Below are positions 54,509 through 64,000 of a stretch of 64,000 nt of DNA, piece after piece; position 1 is the stretch's first letter, and every line of letters begins with the position of its first letter. Below the pieces are notes generated by a model. It had not been told where the DNA came from and did not search any database. It worked only from the letters and a program-made list of their open reading frames with translations. A program made the position numbers and the translations under genes. Origin of the DNA: Eopsaltria australis (Eukaryota > Chordata > Aves > Passeriformes > Petroicidae); the NCBI GenBank assembly GCA_034509425.1, contig JAVTVJ010000948.1, forward strand, positions 107,611 to 171,610. The letters are read 5' to 3'.

Positions 54509-55447
54509 ATGGAGGTGACCACCGTGTCCCCATCTGCCATCTCACCCACTGAAGGACATGGTGTGTGTGAGATAGATGTCACCAGCATGACCATACACAC
54601 TGTGACACTGCTGATCAGCCTCTGTGGACTGGTGGGGAACGGGGCTGTCCTCTGGGTCCTCCGAGTTAAAATCACTGTCATCATCTTTAGCATGGCTGTC
54701 ACTGACTTCCTCTTCCTCCTCTTAACAGTCCCCTCCTCCCTGCTCTTCCTGCTGCAGGACGTGTCCTGCTCTCCTATAATGCCTTTGGTCTATGTGAGAT
54801 TACTTTTCCCTCTGTCAGTGCACTCCTACTTCGGCCCACTGTTCTACATGACATACCCCAGCATTGGGAAGGATGTGACCTTCCTCTGCTCGCTCTGCTT
54901 TCGCTGCCACCTTAACAAGCGCCTGTTGGTTTGGAGAGTCCTGTTCTTTCCCGTCTTTGCTGTCATCATTTTCTTTCCCCTTATGATATACCTGTGCCCA
55001 TCACAAGAGCAGGGGTACTGTCGGGAAGCTCTCATCTCCATGTACATCCTCATCCTGCTCCTCTTCTCTTCACCTGTGGTCATTTCCCGCACAATGCACC
55101 TCATTGAAGCCAAGCGGGGCTCCCAGCAGCAGCAACCCAAGAGGCACGACATCGTTATCATCCTCATTGTGCTCTTGACTCTCCTACTCAATCTCTGCGA
55201 TTTTCTGCAGAAGCTTGGATACATCAATGTGTCCTCCCAGGTGTTTTTAATACTCCCCTCCATCAACAGCAGCATCAAACCCTTCATCTGCTTCTTCGTG
55301 GGAAGTTCCTGGAGGCCCTGCTCCATGGGGGGGTGCTGGAGGCACTGTACTCTGGGGTCCCTCAGGGACTCCCTCCAGAGGGTCTTGGAGGAGCCAGAAG
55401 AAAATACTCCCACCAGCAATGATGTCACCATGGACACAGTGATCTGA
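54509..55447 (+). CDS. Mas-related GPCR, MRGPRH-like (unit 7), 312 aa, open
   Basis: An open seven-TM receptor from MEVTT at 54509 to TGA 55445-55447. The frame is open for another 86 codons upstream (from 54251), but this includes intron and the MEVTT start is shared by all copies. TM1 spans residues 28-50 and TM2 has MAVTDF. After TM3, YPSIGKDVTF replaces the ERC motif. ECL2 reads CPSQEQGYC. TM7 is SSIKPFICFFVGS, so both N and Y of NPxxY are altered. The tail has one CSMGGCWRHC motif. The 3' UTR carries a piece of another receptor, and the usual AATAAA has become AATAGA (about 55753). Open, but the signalling motifs are the weakest of the four. Confidence 0.82.
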   Translation: MEVTTVSPSAISPTEGHGVCEIDVTSMTIHTVTLLISLCGLVGNGAVLWVLRVKITVIIFSMAVTDFLFLLLTVPSSLLFLLQDVSCSPIMPLVYVRLLFPLSVHSYFGPLFYMTYPSIGKDVTFLCSLCFRCHLNKRLLVWRVLFFPVFAVIIFFPLMIYLCPSQEQGYCREALISMYILILLLFSSPVVISRTMHLIEAKRGSQQQQPKRHDIVIILIVLLTLLLNLCDFLQKLGYINVSSQVFLILPSINSSIKPFICFFVGSSWRPCSMGGCWRHCTLGSLRDSLQRVLEEPEENTPTSNDVTMDTVI

Positions 55448-55489
55448 GTCTGTTGATCCCTTCCCCAGTGCTGCTGAAAGACCCAGGGA

Positions 55490-55701
55490 CAGTGGGAAGG
55501 CATCCAATGGGAGCTGGAATGAGGAGAAGCACTACAACTGGACCGACTGTGACAGCAGCCACTGGAGCAAAGTCCCTGTCACACTGCTGCTGTGCCTGTG
55601 TGGAATGGTGGGGAATGGGGCTGTGCTCTGTCTCCTTGGCTTCCACATCCTCAGGAACCCCATCACCACTGGTGTCCTCAACCTGGCCATGGCTGACTTT
55701 A
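55490..55701 (+). pseudogene. Fragment of divergent receptor 9 inserted in the 3' UTR of unit 7
   Basis: About 210 bp nearly identical to minus-strand 58785-58990, covering the N-terminus through TM2 (NGSWNEEKHYNWTD ... LAMADF). It starts 40 bp after the receptor stop and ends in a short AGCTGACTTG triple repeat at the right junction. Sense orientation is the same as unit 7. Confidence 0.85.
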
Positions 55702-55759
55702 GCTGATTTGAGCTGACTTGAGCTGACTTGAGTTTCCTTTAGCCACCTGATCAATAGAT

Positions 55760-57810
55760 ACCCACAGGATCACCCTCCCATGCTGTGTTCCAGCAGAAAA
55801 AGGGAGCAAGGGCTGTGCCAGGGACAGTGTGGGAGTGATGTTCTGCTGGGAGCACAGTGGAGCATGGGTTTTCCTCCTCCCACCTGGCTCCACAAGGCTC
55901 CAAGCCCTTCAATCCAGAAATAAATCATTCTAAGTAAAATGCAGGGTCAGTGGTGAACTCCACTGAATTCCTGTGCCTGTGACCAAAGAGACCTTGAAAT
56001 ACAGAAATTTACATTACCAGATACTTAGACCATTTAACTGCACAGAAATTAGGGAGTTATGCTGCTGTTCTGCAGAATGGAGCCATGCTCTGCTTCCCAA
56101 GCATCAATGTCCAAGGAAGCCCTTGATCACCTCAATCCTGCACCTGGCCACCCTCAGGAGAAGCTGAACAGTGACTCTGCACAGCAGCTACAACCAAAAT
56201 CCATCTTGTACTGATCTTTGTCATTCTGTTACTATCCCTACATCAAATATGGATTTACTTCTTTTGTTTGGTCACTCTGACCCCAGAATTTTTTGTATAA
56301 GCAAAATCTTAGCTGCAGAGTCTATTCCTGATGGACAGTGACAAAAGATGGTTCATTTCCTTAGTTGTTCCCATTCTAATGCCTCTGGCTTGTCTGTGAG
56401 GAGGGCAGGTACCTGTCTCATACCAGAACTCCTCCTAAGGCTGGTGCCTGCAATGGTTGGGATGATGTTGACAGTGCCAAGAGCTCCTCATTCCCCCTGG
56501 GAGAGACCTGGGCAGCAGACACAGCTCTTACTCAGGAGAATGTTGTCCTTCCTTTCCCCAAGGCCTTAAATCCAGGGGGAAAGAGTGTTCCACTGCTTCT
56601 GGAAAGGGAAGTGAGAGTGAAAGCCATGGGTGGTGAGTCAGGCTTTGGAGACACACCTGAGGTTAAACATCTAAGGAGCATTTATTAACAGAGTTGTTCA
56701 TAATTAACAGAACAGAGCCACATCCACATCTGAGAGGGTTTTGTAGCTGGTGGGCTAAAGTTCCTCCCCAGGTTAGGGTGACTGAAAAGGCTTGCCCCCA
56801 AGATGCTCTGTTCCACTATGCTGATGTACCCCAGTTCTACTTCCCCTCATTGGCCCTGATGCTCTCTGCACCCCCATAGATAACCTGGTCCCTCCGTTGT
56901 TCCCGGGGCTTTGCCTTTGTGTTTGTCTTTGCTTCTGGATCTTCATACGAGCTGTTGCATTAAACCTCACCATGGAAATCCAAACAAAGACTCCTCCCAA
57001 CTCCTTGCAGTTGCTGTGTCTGTTGAGCTGTCTGGTGTGTGTGTTAACAACTGTGTGCGTATGAATGTGTGGCCACTGAACTGCTCCGGCTGGAGACGCT
57101 TCTGGAAGGCCGCGACTCATCACCACCGGCCCCGGGGGTTTGCGGCAGCTTTTTCTCTCCCTCTCTCCCATTTTCCTGTCCATTGGAAAGCAGAAACTTT
57201 CCAAGTTACAACCTCTTGTTGTCCAGGGAAGAATGACTCACACAGGGAGCTTCTCCCAAAGCAAGTGCAGAAGGATCACCATCCTTCCATGTACTTTTTC
57301 TACTTCCAAGCACCTTCCTTGTCTCCAGTGGGACCCAGGCCACTCCCTTCCTGAGCTTCCTCTTTGCCATGGTATCCTAGGATGGTTTGGCTTGGAAGGT
57401 TCATTAAAGACCATCCTTCTCCATCTCACAAGGCAGCTCACAGCCACAAACTCAGTGTGCATTTTGGGGAAAGCCTATCAGGAGACATCCCAAACACCTG
57501 CCCACTCACCTGGGCAACAAAGCCCCATAGAAAAGCCTAGACAGGGTCTTCCCATGTGTCAGGACATGCTGCAGATGGACAGGAAAAATCCAGGAATCCT
57601 TCTGCACTGCCATGACAAGATTTCTTATCCCACCTGCATGCTGTTTTTAAGCAAACACACCAAGGAAATGCGGTGGGAAAAGCTCTGAGCCTTGGTGACT
57701 CAAGTTTAAGAATCCACAGGGTAGGGAAGCTCATTTCTGAGACAGACAATGCACAGACCTGTTGAATAGGAAAGACTCAAAGCAAAGATTTCAAAGCAAG
57801 GGCTTTCCTG
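55760..57810. other. 3' flank of unit 7 and intergenic sequence
   Basis: Up to about 57130 the sequence follows the shared 3' flank (homologous to 63.1-64.0 and 28.4-29.3 kb). After that, frames such as 57140-57688 have no recognisable domain. No gene is supported. Confidence 0.5.
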
Positions 57811-57814
57811 GGTG

Positions 57815-57893
57815 TCCCTGCCCATGGCAGAAGGCTTGGAATGAGATGATCTCTAAGGTTCCCTCCAACCCAATCCATTCCATGATCACCCAT
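57815..57893 (+). mobile_element. CR1 LINE 3'-end fragment
   Basis: CTGCCCATGGCAG followed by TGGAATGAGATGATCTCTAAGG and TTCCCTCCAACCC is the typical avian CR1 3' end. Confidence 0.75.
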
Positions 57894-57929
57894 CACATCA
57901 CCCAGCATCCACTCCAGGCAGGAGTTCCC

Positions 57930-58080
57930 CTGCTGCACACAGCAGCAGCCTGACAGAGCTCAAGCAGCATTTGGACAGCGCACTCAGGCAGAAGGTGGGA
58001 TTGTTGGGATGTCCTGTGCAGGACCAGGAGCTGCACTGGATCATCCTTGTGGGTCCCAACACAGGAAGTTTTATGGTTAT
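57930..58080 (+). mobile_element. CR1 LINE 3'-end fragment
   Basis: GCACACAGCAGCAGCCTGAC, then GAGCTCAAGCAGCATTTGGA, and CTGGATCATCCTTGTGGGTC match the CR1 3' region. It ends just before the stop codon of receptor 9 on the other strand. Confidence 0.7.
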
Positions 58081-58094
58081 ATTTTATGAGGCTT

Positions 58095-59053
58095 CTATTT
58101 CACTGCGAGTCCTCTTAATGATGATTGCACTATGCTGTCTCTATTCTGTGGCTCTGGCACATCCTCAAAAGCCCTCTGGAAGGCAACACTAACAGAGAAG
58201 GTGAATTCCTTTGCACAGCTCCCAGCCAGGAAGTCAATCAGAGGGTGGGCACTGCTGTTGGCACAGGCGAGAGGGAGAGAGGAGCTGAGGGCAAAGGCAG
58301 AGAAGTCAAATGCCCTCAGTAAGAGCCAGGACCCAAAATCAGCAGTGAAGAAGGGCAAGAAGACAACAGGAGCAGGGCACAGAGCTTCCGTGGGGGCTGT
58401 TTCCATGAGCAGCACTGGAGCCTGACCAGCAGGACTAGACCAGAACAGAGCACAGTGAGCACTGACAAGAGGTAGCTCAGGACCAAGGCCATGAGTGCCA
58501 AAGGGCAGAAATAGAGGGTGAGAGTGAGCAGGAAGGAGAGGAGCCAGAGCAGGGCACACAGGAGCACCGGCAAGAGCCGGGAGCAGTGGCAGGGCCAGCA
58601 GGACACGGGCAGGACAAACAGAGCTGTCCCAGCACTGAAGGCTGTCAGAGAGCACACACCAGCAGTGGAAGCCAAGAGGATGGTGACGTTCAGCCCAGCT
58701 GTCACAGCCCGTGAGCCCAGCTGGTGGCAGAAGCTCTCTGGCACAGAAAATATCCCCAGGGCCATGGTGATGGAGAGCAGGAAGGTGAAGTCAGCCATGG
58801 CCAGGTTGAGGACACCAATGGTGATGGGGTTCCTGAGGATGTGGAAGCCAAGGAGACAGAGTACAGCCCCATTCCCCACCATTCCACACAGGCACAGCAG
58901 CAGCATGACAGGGACTTGGCTCCAGTGGCTGCTGTCACAGTCGGTCCAGTTGTAGTGCTTCTCCTCATTCCAGCTCCCATTGGATGCCTTCCCACTGGGC
59001 TGGCTCCAGCAGGCAGGGCTGGCTCTGTCCATGGCAGGGGACAATGTGCTCAT
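58095..59053 (-). pseudogene. Divergent Mas-related receptor (copy 9), one frameshift
   Basis: On the minus strand, MSTLSPAMDR starts at 59053, preceded by an acceptor-like TTTGTCCCCCCTCCAG. Two N-glycosylation sequons (NGSW, NWTD) lie before TM1. TM2 keeps the family ILRNPIT and LAMADF, unlike units 1-8. ERC after TM3 is absent. A frameshift at about 58360-58380, at the start of TM6, ends the first frame at TGA near 58319-58321. TM6-TM7 and the tail continue in the other frame (SSAHPLIDFLAGS, then AFEDVPEPQN) to TAG 58095-58097. One indel separates it from an open receptor, so an assembly error is possible. It belongs to a different subfamily from the MEVTT receptors. Confidence 0.75.
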
Positions 59054-59099
59054 TGGGGACACCTCTGCTGCTTCTGTTTCTGTCACTCACCTGGAGGGG

Positions 59100-60539
59100 G
59101 GACAAACAGAGACACAATAGCACTGCTGCTTTCCCCAAATGCTGGTTTTCCCATCTTTTCCCACCCTCAGATTCCATGGGGAGCAGGACAGGGAGAGGTG
59201 AGGGACAGGATAGATGGCAAGAAGGATGTGGGAGCCTGGTCTGGCGTGCCTGGCACAAATGCCAGGGAGATGCCTCCTACCTGGCTTTGGACAGGACAGA
59301 GCTGGAGGAGGGAAACAATGGTAGAAGGAAAGGATTGGAGATATCAGAGAGCAAATGGCTTTGGGATGGAGCTGACCTGGATTCTCAGGGGTCAGTTGAT
59401 AGCACTGAGCCGCTGGATTCCTTCAGCAGGACACTCGTTTCAATATTCCCTCCCTTTTCCCAAAATATTTATAGCTTTTAATACCCTTCAGACAGCTATT
59501 CCCTGAAAAAACATGGATGAGCAGGTTCCACCCCAATGAGAGAGGCATTGATGAAGTTGAAAGAGAAGAGTCTGACCTTGTTTCCTCTCACAGCCTGGAA
59601 AACTTCACCAGAGTTAACTCACATCATCTCTCACACACAGCAGCTGCTGTCCCTGGGTCAGGATATTCAAGAGATTCCCTGGAATGTTCTCTTGGGAAAA
59701 GGGAGTGAAGCCCTCAGAGTGAGCCTGAGCAGCGTCCGAGGCAGGGTCTGTCCCAGGTCCTGCCACAACCCCCAGTTCTCCGTGGTGGCTCATGTTCCCC
59801 AGGGCTCTCACAAACAGGGAACTATTGCAGAGCCTTTGACAGGATCAGGGCTCTGCTTCCAATCTGCTCTTGACTTTGTCCAGGAAATGAGGAACAGGAG
59901 AGAGCCTCGGCAATGACACCTATGGGAAAAGCAGTTTGTGTCAGCTTCTTCTTTTGATTTAATGCAACCCCAATCCCAAAATCTTGTCTTTTGATCTGCC
60001 TGGACTTGGCCCCTCTCCTTCCTGGGCCTTACGACCCTGCACTACAAATGTGCTGCTAATCTTTGATTTCTGGTTGAAATGTACTTTTGCCACTTGTATA
60101 CCACAATTTCAGTGGGACTTGACCTTCACCACGCAGTTCCCAAGAGGATTCATGCAATAATATATTCTGTGTGTGAGCTGGAGAACAGGCACACAGCAGA
60201 GGGATGATTTAGGATTTCAGGAAGATCATTTCTTCTGAGAAGAGGTGAATCTGAGTCATCTTCTACACTCCCCTGGGAGTCAGACAGCAGCCTACAGTGA
60301 ATTCCACACAATTCCTCGACAGCTGAAGTGAGAACATTCCTACCCAGGCTGACAATGTGTCTGGCAGCTGGGATGCTCCTGCTGGAAACTGGTGTGTGTG
60401 TGGTGACCCTGGGATCAGAACTGTCCCCTCTCTTCCCTGCTGACACCAAGTTTGTGTCCCCAGCTATGGAATCTCACATCTCCTCACCAGACCAATCCTA
60501 TCAAGTGCAAACACTTCATGATCCATGGGCTAACAGAGC
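59100..60539. other. Intergenic sequence, no feature recognised
   Basis: Single-copy sequence upstream of receptor 9 on its strand. Short frames occur on both strands (for example 59536-59916 and 60328-60591), with no recognisable motif. It may contain the promoter and 5' exon of receptor 9. Confidence 0.4.
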
Positions 60540-60806
60540 TCCAGGAGAGTTGGAGAGGGACTTTGGAGAAGGGCCTGGAGTGACAGGATAAGGGGGAATG
60601 GCTTCCCACTGACAGAGGGATGGGTTCAGATTGGATATGAGGGAGAAATTCTTCCCTGGGAGGATGGTGACGCCCTGGCACAGGTTACCCACAGAAGCTG
60701 TGGCTGCCATGGGATCCCTGGAGATGTCCATGGCGAGCTTGGATGGGGTTTGGAGCAAGCTGGTCTGGTGGAAGGTGTCCCTGCTAGCAAGGGTGCGATC
60801 AGGTAA
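60540..60806 (+). mobile_element. CR1 LINE fragment
   Basis: It contains the conserved CR1 series AGTGACAGGATAAGGGGGAA, GGAGAAATTCTTCCCTGGGA, CCCTGGCACAGGTTACCCA and GGAGCAAGCTGGTCTGGTGG. Plus orientation, truncated at both ends. Confidence 0.9.
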
Positions 60807-60879
60807 AAACAACCACAAGTGCTCCCAGCACTAAGGAGGAGGAAGAGGATGAGCTCTAATGAAGGGATGGAATGGAGAT

Positions 60880-61598
60880 CACAGCACGCCAAAATCTGCT
60901 ATCCTATAGCTTTCATGGCATCATCTGGGGTATTGGCAGAAATTAATGTGGGCTCTAAATGCTGATAACCTGGCTGCAAGCGATTGCTGTCCTTCTCCCA
61001 GGCTGGGTGTGTCTGTGATAGAATGACAGAAATGGCAATTCTTTCCTCAGTTGTGATCCTTTGGAGCAAGGGAAGAAGTTTTGGCAATGATGCCAGAACT
61101 CTTCCCAGACTGGGAGTTGTTCCTGACAAGCAGCCAGATGCTTCACCATCACTTCCAGCACTGCCAGCATTCCAGTGCCACCAGCACCACCAGCAGCCCT
61201 CTGCTGCTGGAGGGACCATGATCCCTCAGGGAAGAGAAAAGAGGAATGATAGAAACTTTTTAGAGACAGAAGGCAGTCAGAGAATGGGACATTGTCCAGG
61301 GAAATGAATGTTTCTAATCAGAAGGAAATTAGGAGGCATTTCCAAAAAATTCTTTATGTGGACCTTTAGACAAAAGCCAATTCCTTTGTGACAAAGAGAA
61401 AAAAGTGCAAGGTAAATAACTCTGAGGGAGTGGAGCTCTGACGTAGCCAAAGTTGTAAAAGCATTTTCACCTGCTCTATGACCCCACCAAGTTTTGGGGA
61501 GCAACAGCAGGACAGGGCACAGAGAGGAGCCAGAGGGATGGGAGTGGGGAGAACCTTGGGGATCTGGGCACTTTCTCCTTACTGACCTGGGAGCAGCC
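60880..61598 (+). other. 5' flank of unit 8
   Basis: The standard unit 5' flank from about 61070 onward (homologous to 35.88-36.38 kb), without a pentamer repeat. No gene is seen. Confidence 0.55.
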
Positions 61599-61700
61599 AC
61601 TTTAGGATATGGATCCCAAAGGAGCAAGAGGTACCAGGAAGTGCCGCTGATCTGGACAGACCCCCTTTGCCTGCTGCTGCTGCTGCCCCACAGTGAACAG
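61599..61700 (+). other. Exon 1 of unit 8 with uORF
   Basis: Donor after 61700; acceptor ends at 61948. The uORF 61609-61650 encodes MDPKGARGTRKCR. Confidence 0.55.
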
Positions 61701-62059
61701 GTCAGTGGAATGGTTCCCTTCCTCCCTACCCCACCTTCCTCTCCTCCAGCAGCTGCTCTGTTCCTGCCAACCTCTCCTGATGACTGCAGTGCCCTCACCA
61801 GGTCCTCCCTTCCCCTGCCCTGAGCTTCCCTTCAGAATCCCCTGCTGAACATTCCAACCCTCTCACCTCCCTCTCCCACCCCACCATTTCCCCTGCCCTC
61901 CTCCCCTTGCCCATTTCACTTATCCCCACTGAATCCTTCCCACTGCAGGGAGCTGCTGAGGAGCTGCATGGTCCGTCCCAGGATTCTCCAAGCACTGACT
62001 CCCCATCCACTCTGACCACAGCCAGGGGCCACATCCCACTGCCTGCCCAGCGTCCATCC

Positions 62060-62995
62060 ATGGAGGTGACCACCGTGTCCCCATCTGCCATCTCACCCAC
62101 TGAAGGAGATGATCTGTGTGAGATAGATGTCACCAATGTGGCCACAGACAGTGTGACACTGCTGATCGGCCTCTTTGGGCTGGCCGGGAATGGAGCCTTT
62201 TGCCTCCTTACTCGGAAAAGGCGTGCCACCGGCATCATCATCATGGCTGTCATCGATTTCCTCTTCCTCCTCTTCACAGTCCCCTCCTCCCTGCTCTTCC
62301 TGTTGGAGGACATGTCCTGCTCTCTTATCATGTCCCCTGTGTACATAGAACTTCTTTTCAGGTTTTCACTGTTCCACTTCTATGGGGGGTGGATTTGGGT
62401 GGCATACCACAGCATCAGGAAGGACATGACCTTCCTCTGCTTTCTCTGCTTTCACTGTCACTTTAACAAGTACCCATTGGTGTGGATAGGTCGGTCCTTG
62501 GCCTTATGTGCTGTAGTTTTCTTTCTCCTTATGATAATCCTGTGCCCATCATATCAGCAGTAGTACTGTCGGGCAGCTCTCATCCCCATGTTTGCAGTAA
62601 TCCTGCTCCTCGTTGCTGCACCCGTGGTCATTTCTCGCACAATCAACTTAATTAAAGCCAAGCGTGGCTCCCAGCAGCAGCAACCCGAGAGGCGCGACAT
62701 CGTTATCCTCCTCATTGTGCTCTTCACTCTGTCCCTAAACCTCTGCAATTTTCTGCAACAGCTCGGGTACATCGATGTGCCCTCCCAGGTTGTTTTCCTC
62801 CCCCCCTGCATCAACAGCAGCATCAAACCCTTCATCTGCTTCTTGGTGGGAAGTTCCTGGAGGCCCTGCTCCATGGGGACCTGCTGGAGGCACTGTACTG
62901 TGGGGTCCCTCAGGGACTCCCTCCAGAGGGTCTTTGAGGAGCCAGAAGAAAATACTCCCAGCAGCAATGATGCTGCCATGGACACAGTGATCTGA
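62060..62995 (+). pseudogene. MRGPRH-like receptor with a single in-frame TAG (unit 8)
   Basis: The receptor exon is open from MEVTT at 62060 to TGA 62993-62995 except for one TAG at 62561-62563 in ECL2, where related copies have GAG or GGG (CAGCAG-TAG-TACTGT). No frameshift. Total length would be 311 aa. ERC after TM3 is replaced (YHSIRKDMTF) and TM7 reads SSIKPFICF. Everything downstream of the stop matches units 2 and 7. It could be a recent pseudogene, a segregating null allele or a sequencing error. Confidence 0.85.
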
Positions 62996-63070
62996 GCCTG
63001 TTGATCCCTTCTCCAGTGTTGCTGAATGACTCTGGGACAATGCCTGAGGCTTTCCTTGAGCCACCTGATC

Positions 63071-63076
63071 AATAAA
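63071..63076 (+). terminator. Polyadenylation signal of unit 8
   Basis: AATAAA about 75 bp after the stop, in the same context as unit 1. Confidence 0.55.
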
Positions 63077-63099
63077 TACCCACAGAATCACCCTCCCAT

Positions 63100-64000
63100 G
63101 CTGTGTTCCAGCAGGAGAAGGGAGCAAGGGTCATGCCAGGGGCAATGTGGGAGTGATGTTCTGCTGGGAGCACAGTGGAGCATGGGTTTTCCTCCTCCCA
63201 CCTGGCTCCACAAGGCTCCAAGCTCTTCACTCCAGAAATAAATCATTCTAAGTAAAATGCAGGGTCAGTGGTGAACTCCACTGAATTCCTGTGCCTGTGA
63301 CCAAAGAGACCTTGAAATATGGAAATTTACTTTACCAGATACTTGGACCATTTAACTGCATAGAAATTAGGGAGTTATGCTGCTGTTCTGCAGAATGGAG
63401 CCATGCTCTGCTTCCCAAGCATCAATGTCCAAGGAAGCCCTTGATCACCTCCATCCTGAACCTGGCCACACTCAGGAGAAGCGGAACAGCGACTCTGCAC
63501 AGCAGCTTCAACCAAAATCCATCTTGTACTGATCTTTGTCATTTTGTTACTACCCCTATATTAAATTTGGATTTATTTCTTTTGTTTGATCACTCTGACC
63601 CCAGAATTTGTTGAATAAGCAACATCTTTCCTTCAGAGGAAGGTGAACACTGGTGAACAGTGACAGAAATGGCTCATATCCTTAGTTGTTCCCATTCTAA
63701 AGCCTCTGGCTTGTCTGTGAGGAGGGCCAGTACCTGTCTCATACCAGAACTCTTCCTAAGGCTGGTGCCTGCAACGGTTGGGATGATGTTGACAGTGCCA
63801 AGAGCTCCTCATTCCCCCTGGGAGAGACCTGGGCAGCAGACACAGCTCTTACTCAGGAGTAAGCTATTCTTCCTTTTCCCATGGCCTTAAATCCAGGGAA
63901 AACCAGCATTCCACTGCTTCTGGAAAGGGAAGTGAGAGTGAAAGCCATGGGTGGTGAGCCAGGCTTTGGAGACACACCTGAGGTTAAACATCTAAGGAGC
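63100..64000 (+). other. 3' flank of unit 8
   Basis: An intact version of the shared 3' flank, including an unoccupied tcattttgttactacccctat site at about 63539-63560. It serves as the empty-site reference for provirus insertion. No coding region is seen. Confidence 0.6.

Noticed and set aside
62561..62563. Selenocysteine or programmed read-through at the stop in receptor 8
   Set aside because: The codon is TAG, not TGA, and it replaces a Glu/Gly codon in relatives; a nonsense mutation is simpler.

Overview
The window is vertebrate DNA, most likely from a bird and probably a songbird. The evidence is a tandem family of Mas-related G protein-coupled receptors of the avian MRGPRH-like type, CR1 LINE 3' ends with classic avian sequence, and dense endogenous retroviruses (ERVs) of ERVL-like and beta/alpharetrovirus-like kinds. 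Nothing prokaryotic is present. Species and chromosome cannot be read from the sequence.

The backbone is a repeated receptor unit: a short non-coding exon 1 carrying a 13-codon upstream ORF, an intron of about 245 bp (about 780 bp in two units), a single coding exon of about 312-335 codons, and a shared 3' flank with AATAAA. Nine receptor copies are visible. Four are open: 706-1653 (+), 18621-19628 (-), 37373-38380 (+) and 54509-55447 (+). Five are broken: 11759-12699 (-, stop plus frameshift), 15875-16719 (-, several frameshifts), 40282-40986 (+, deleted after TM6), 58095-59053 (-, a divergent receptor with one frameshift) and 62060-62995 (+, one in-frame TAG). An orphan exon 1 without a receptor lies at about 51.5-52.7 kb, and a 0.2-kb piece of the divergent receptor sits in the 3' UTR of the 54.5-kb gene.

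Layout: 0-4.4 kb unit 1 (+). 4.4-11.2 kb ERVL-like provirus A (+). 11.2-14 kb unit 2 (-). 14-21.2 kb units 3 and 4 (-). 21.3-28.4 kb ERVL-like provirus C (-) with two nested solo LTRs. 28.4-29.3 kb a detached piece of receptor 3' flank. 29.3-32.8 kb a gag-only betaretrovirus-like remnant (+). 33.4-35.05 kb a long solo LTR (-). 35.8-41 kb units 5 and 6 (+), which mirror units 4 and 3. 41-45 kb duplicated flank and an unrecognised segment. 45.1-51.5 kb a provirus of the ERVK/alpharetrovirus-like type truncated in env (+). 51.5-57 kb orphan exon and unit 7 (+), with another solo LTR between. 57-60.8 kb CR1 fragments and divergent receptor 9 (-). 60.8-64 kb unit 8 (+).

Two large-scale structures stand out. 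First, units 3-4 and 6-5 form an inverted repeat whose matching coordinates sum to about 57,001, with arms of at least 5 kb and a spacer of about 14.5 kb. Second, the outer ends of proviruses A and C look like the two halves of single insertions. The 3' LTR of A and the 5' LTR of C are near-identical and flanked by the same 5-bp site (GGGTA/TACCC), which implies an inversion by recombination between two proviruses. Pentanucleotide repeats (CATCC/TATCC) sit beside almost every unit. The open receptors have lost or altered canonical GPCR motifs, and the two mirror-image receptors differ mainly in predicted extracellular segments.
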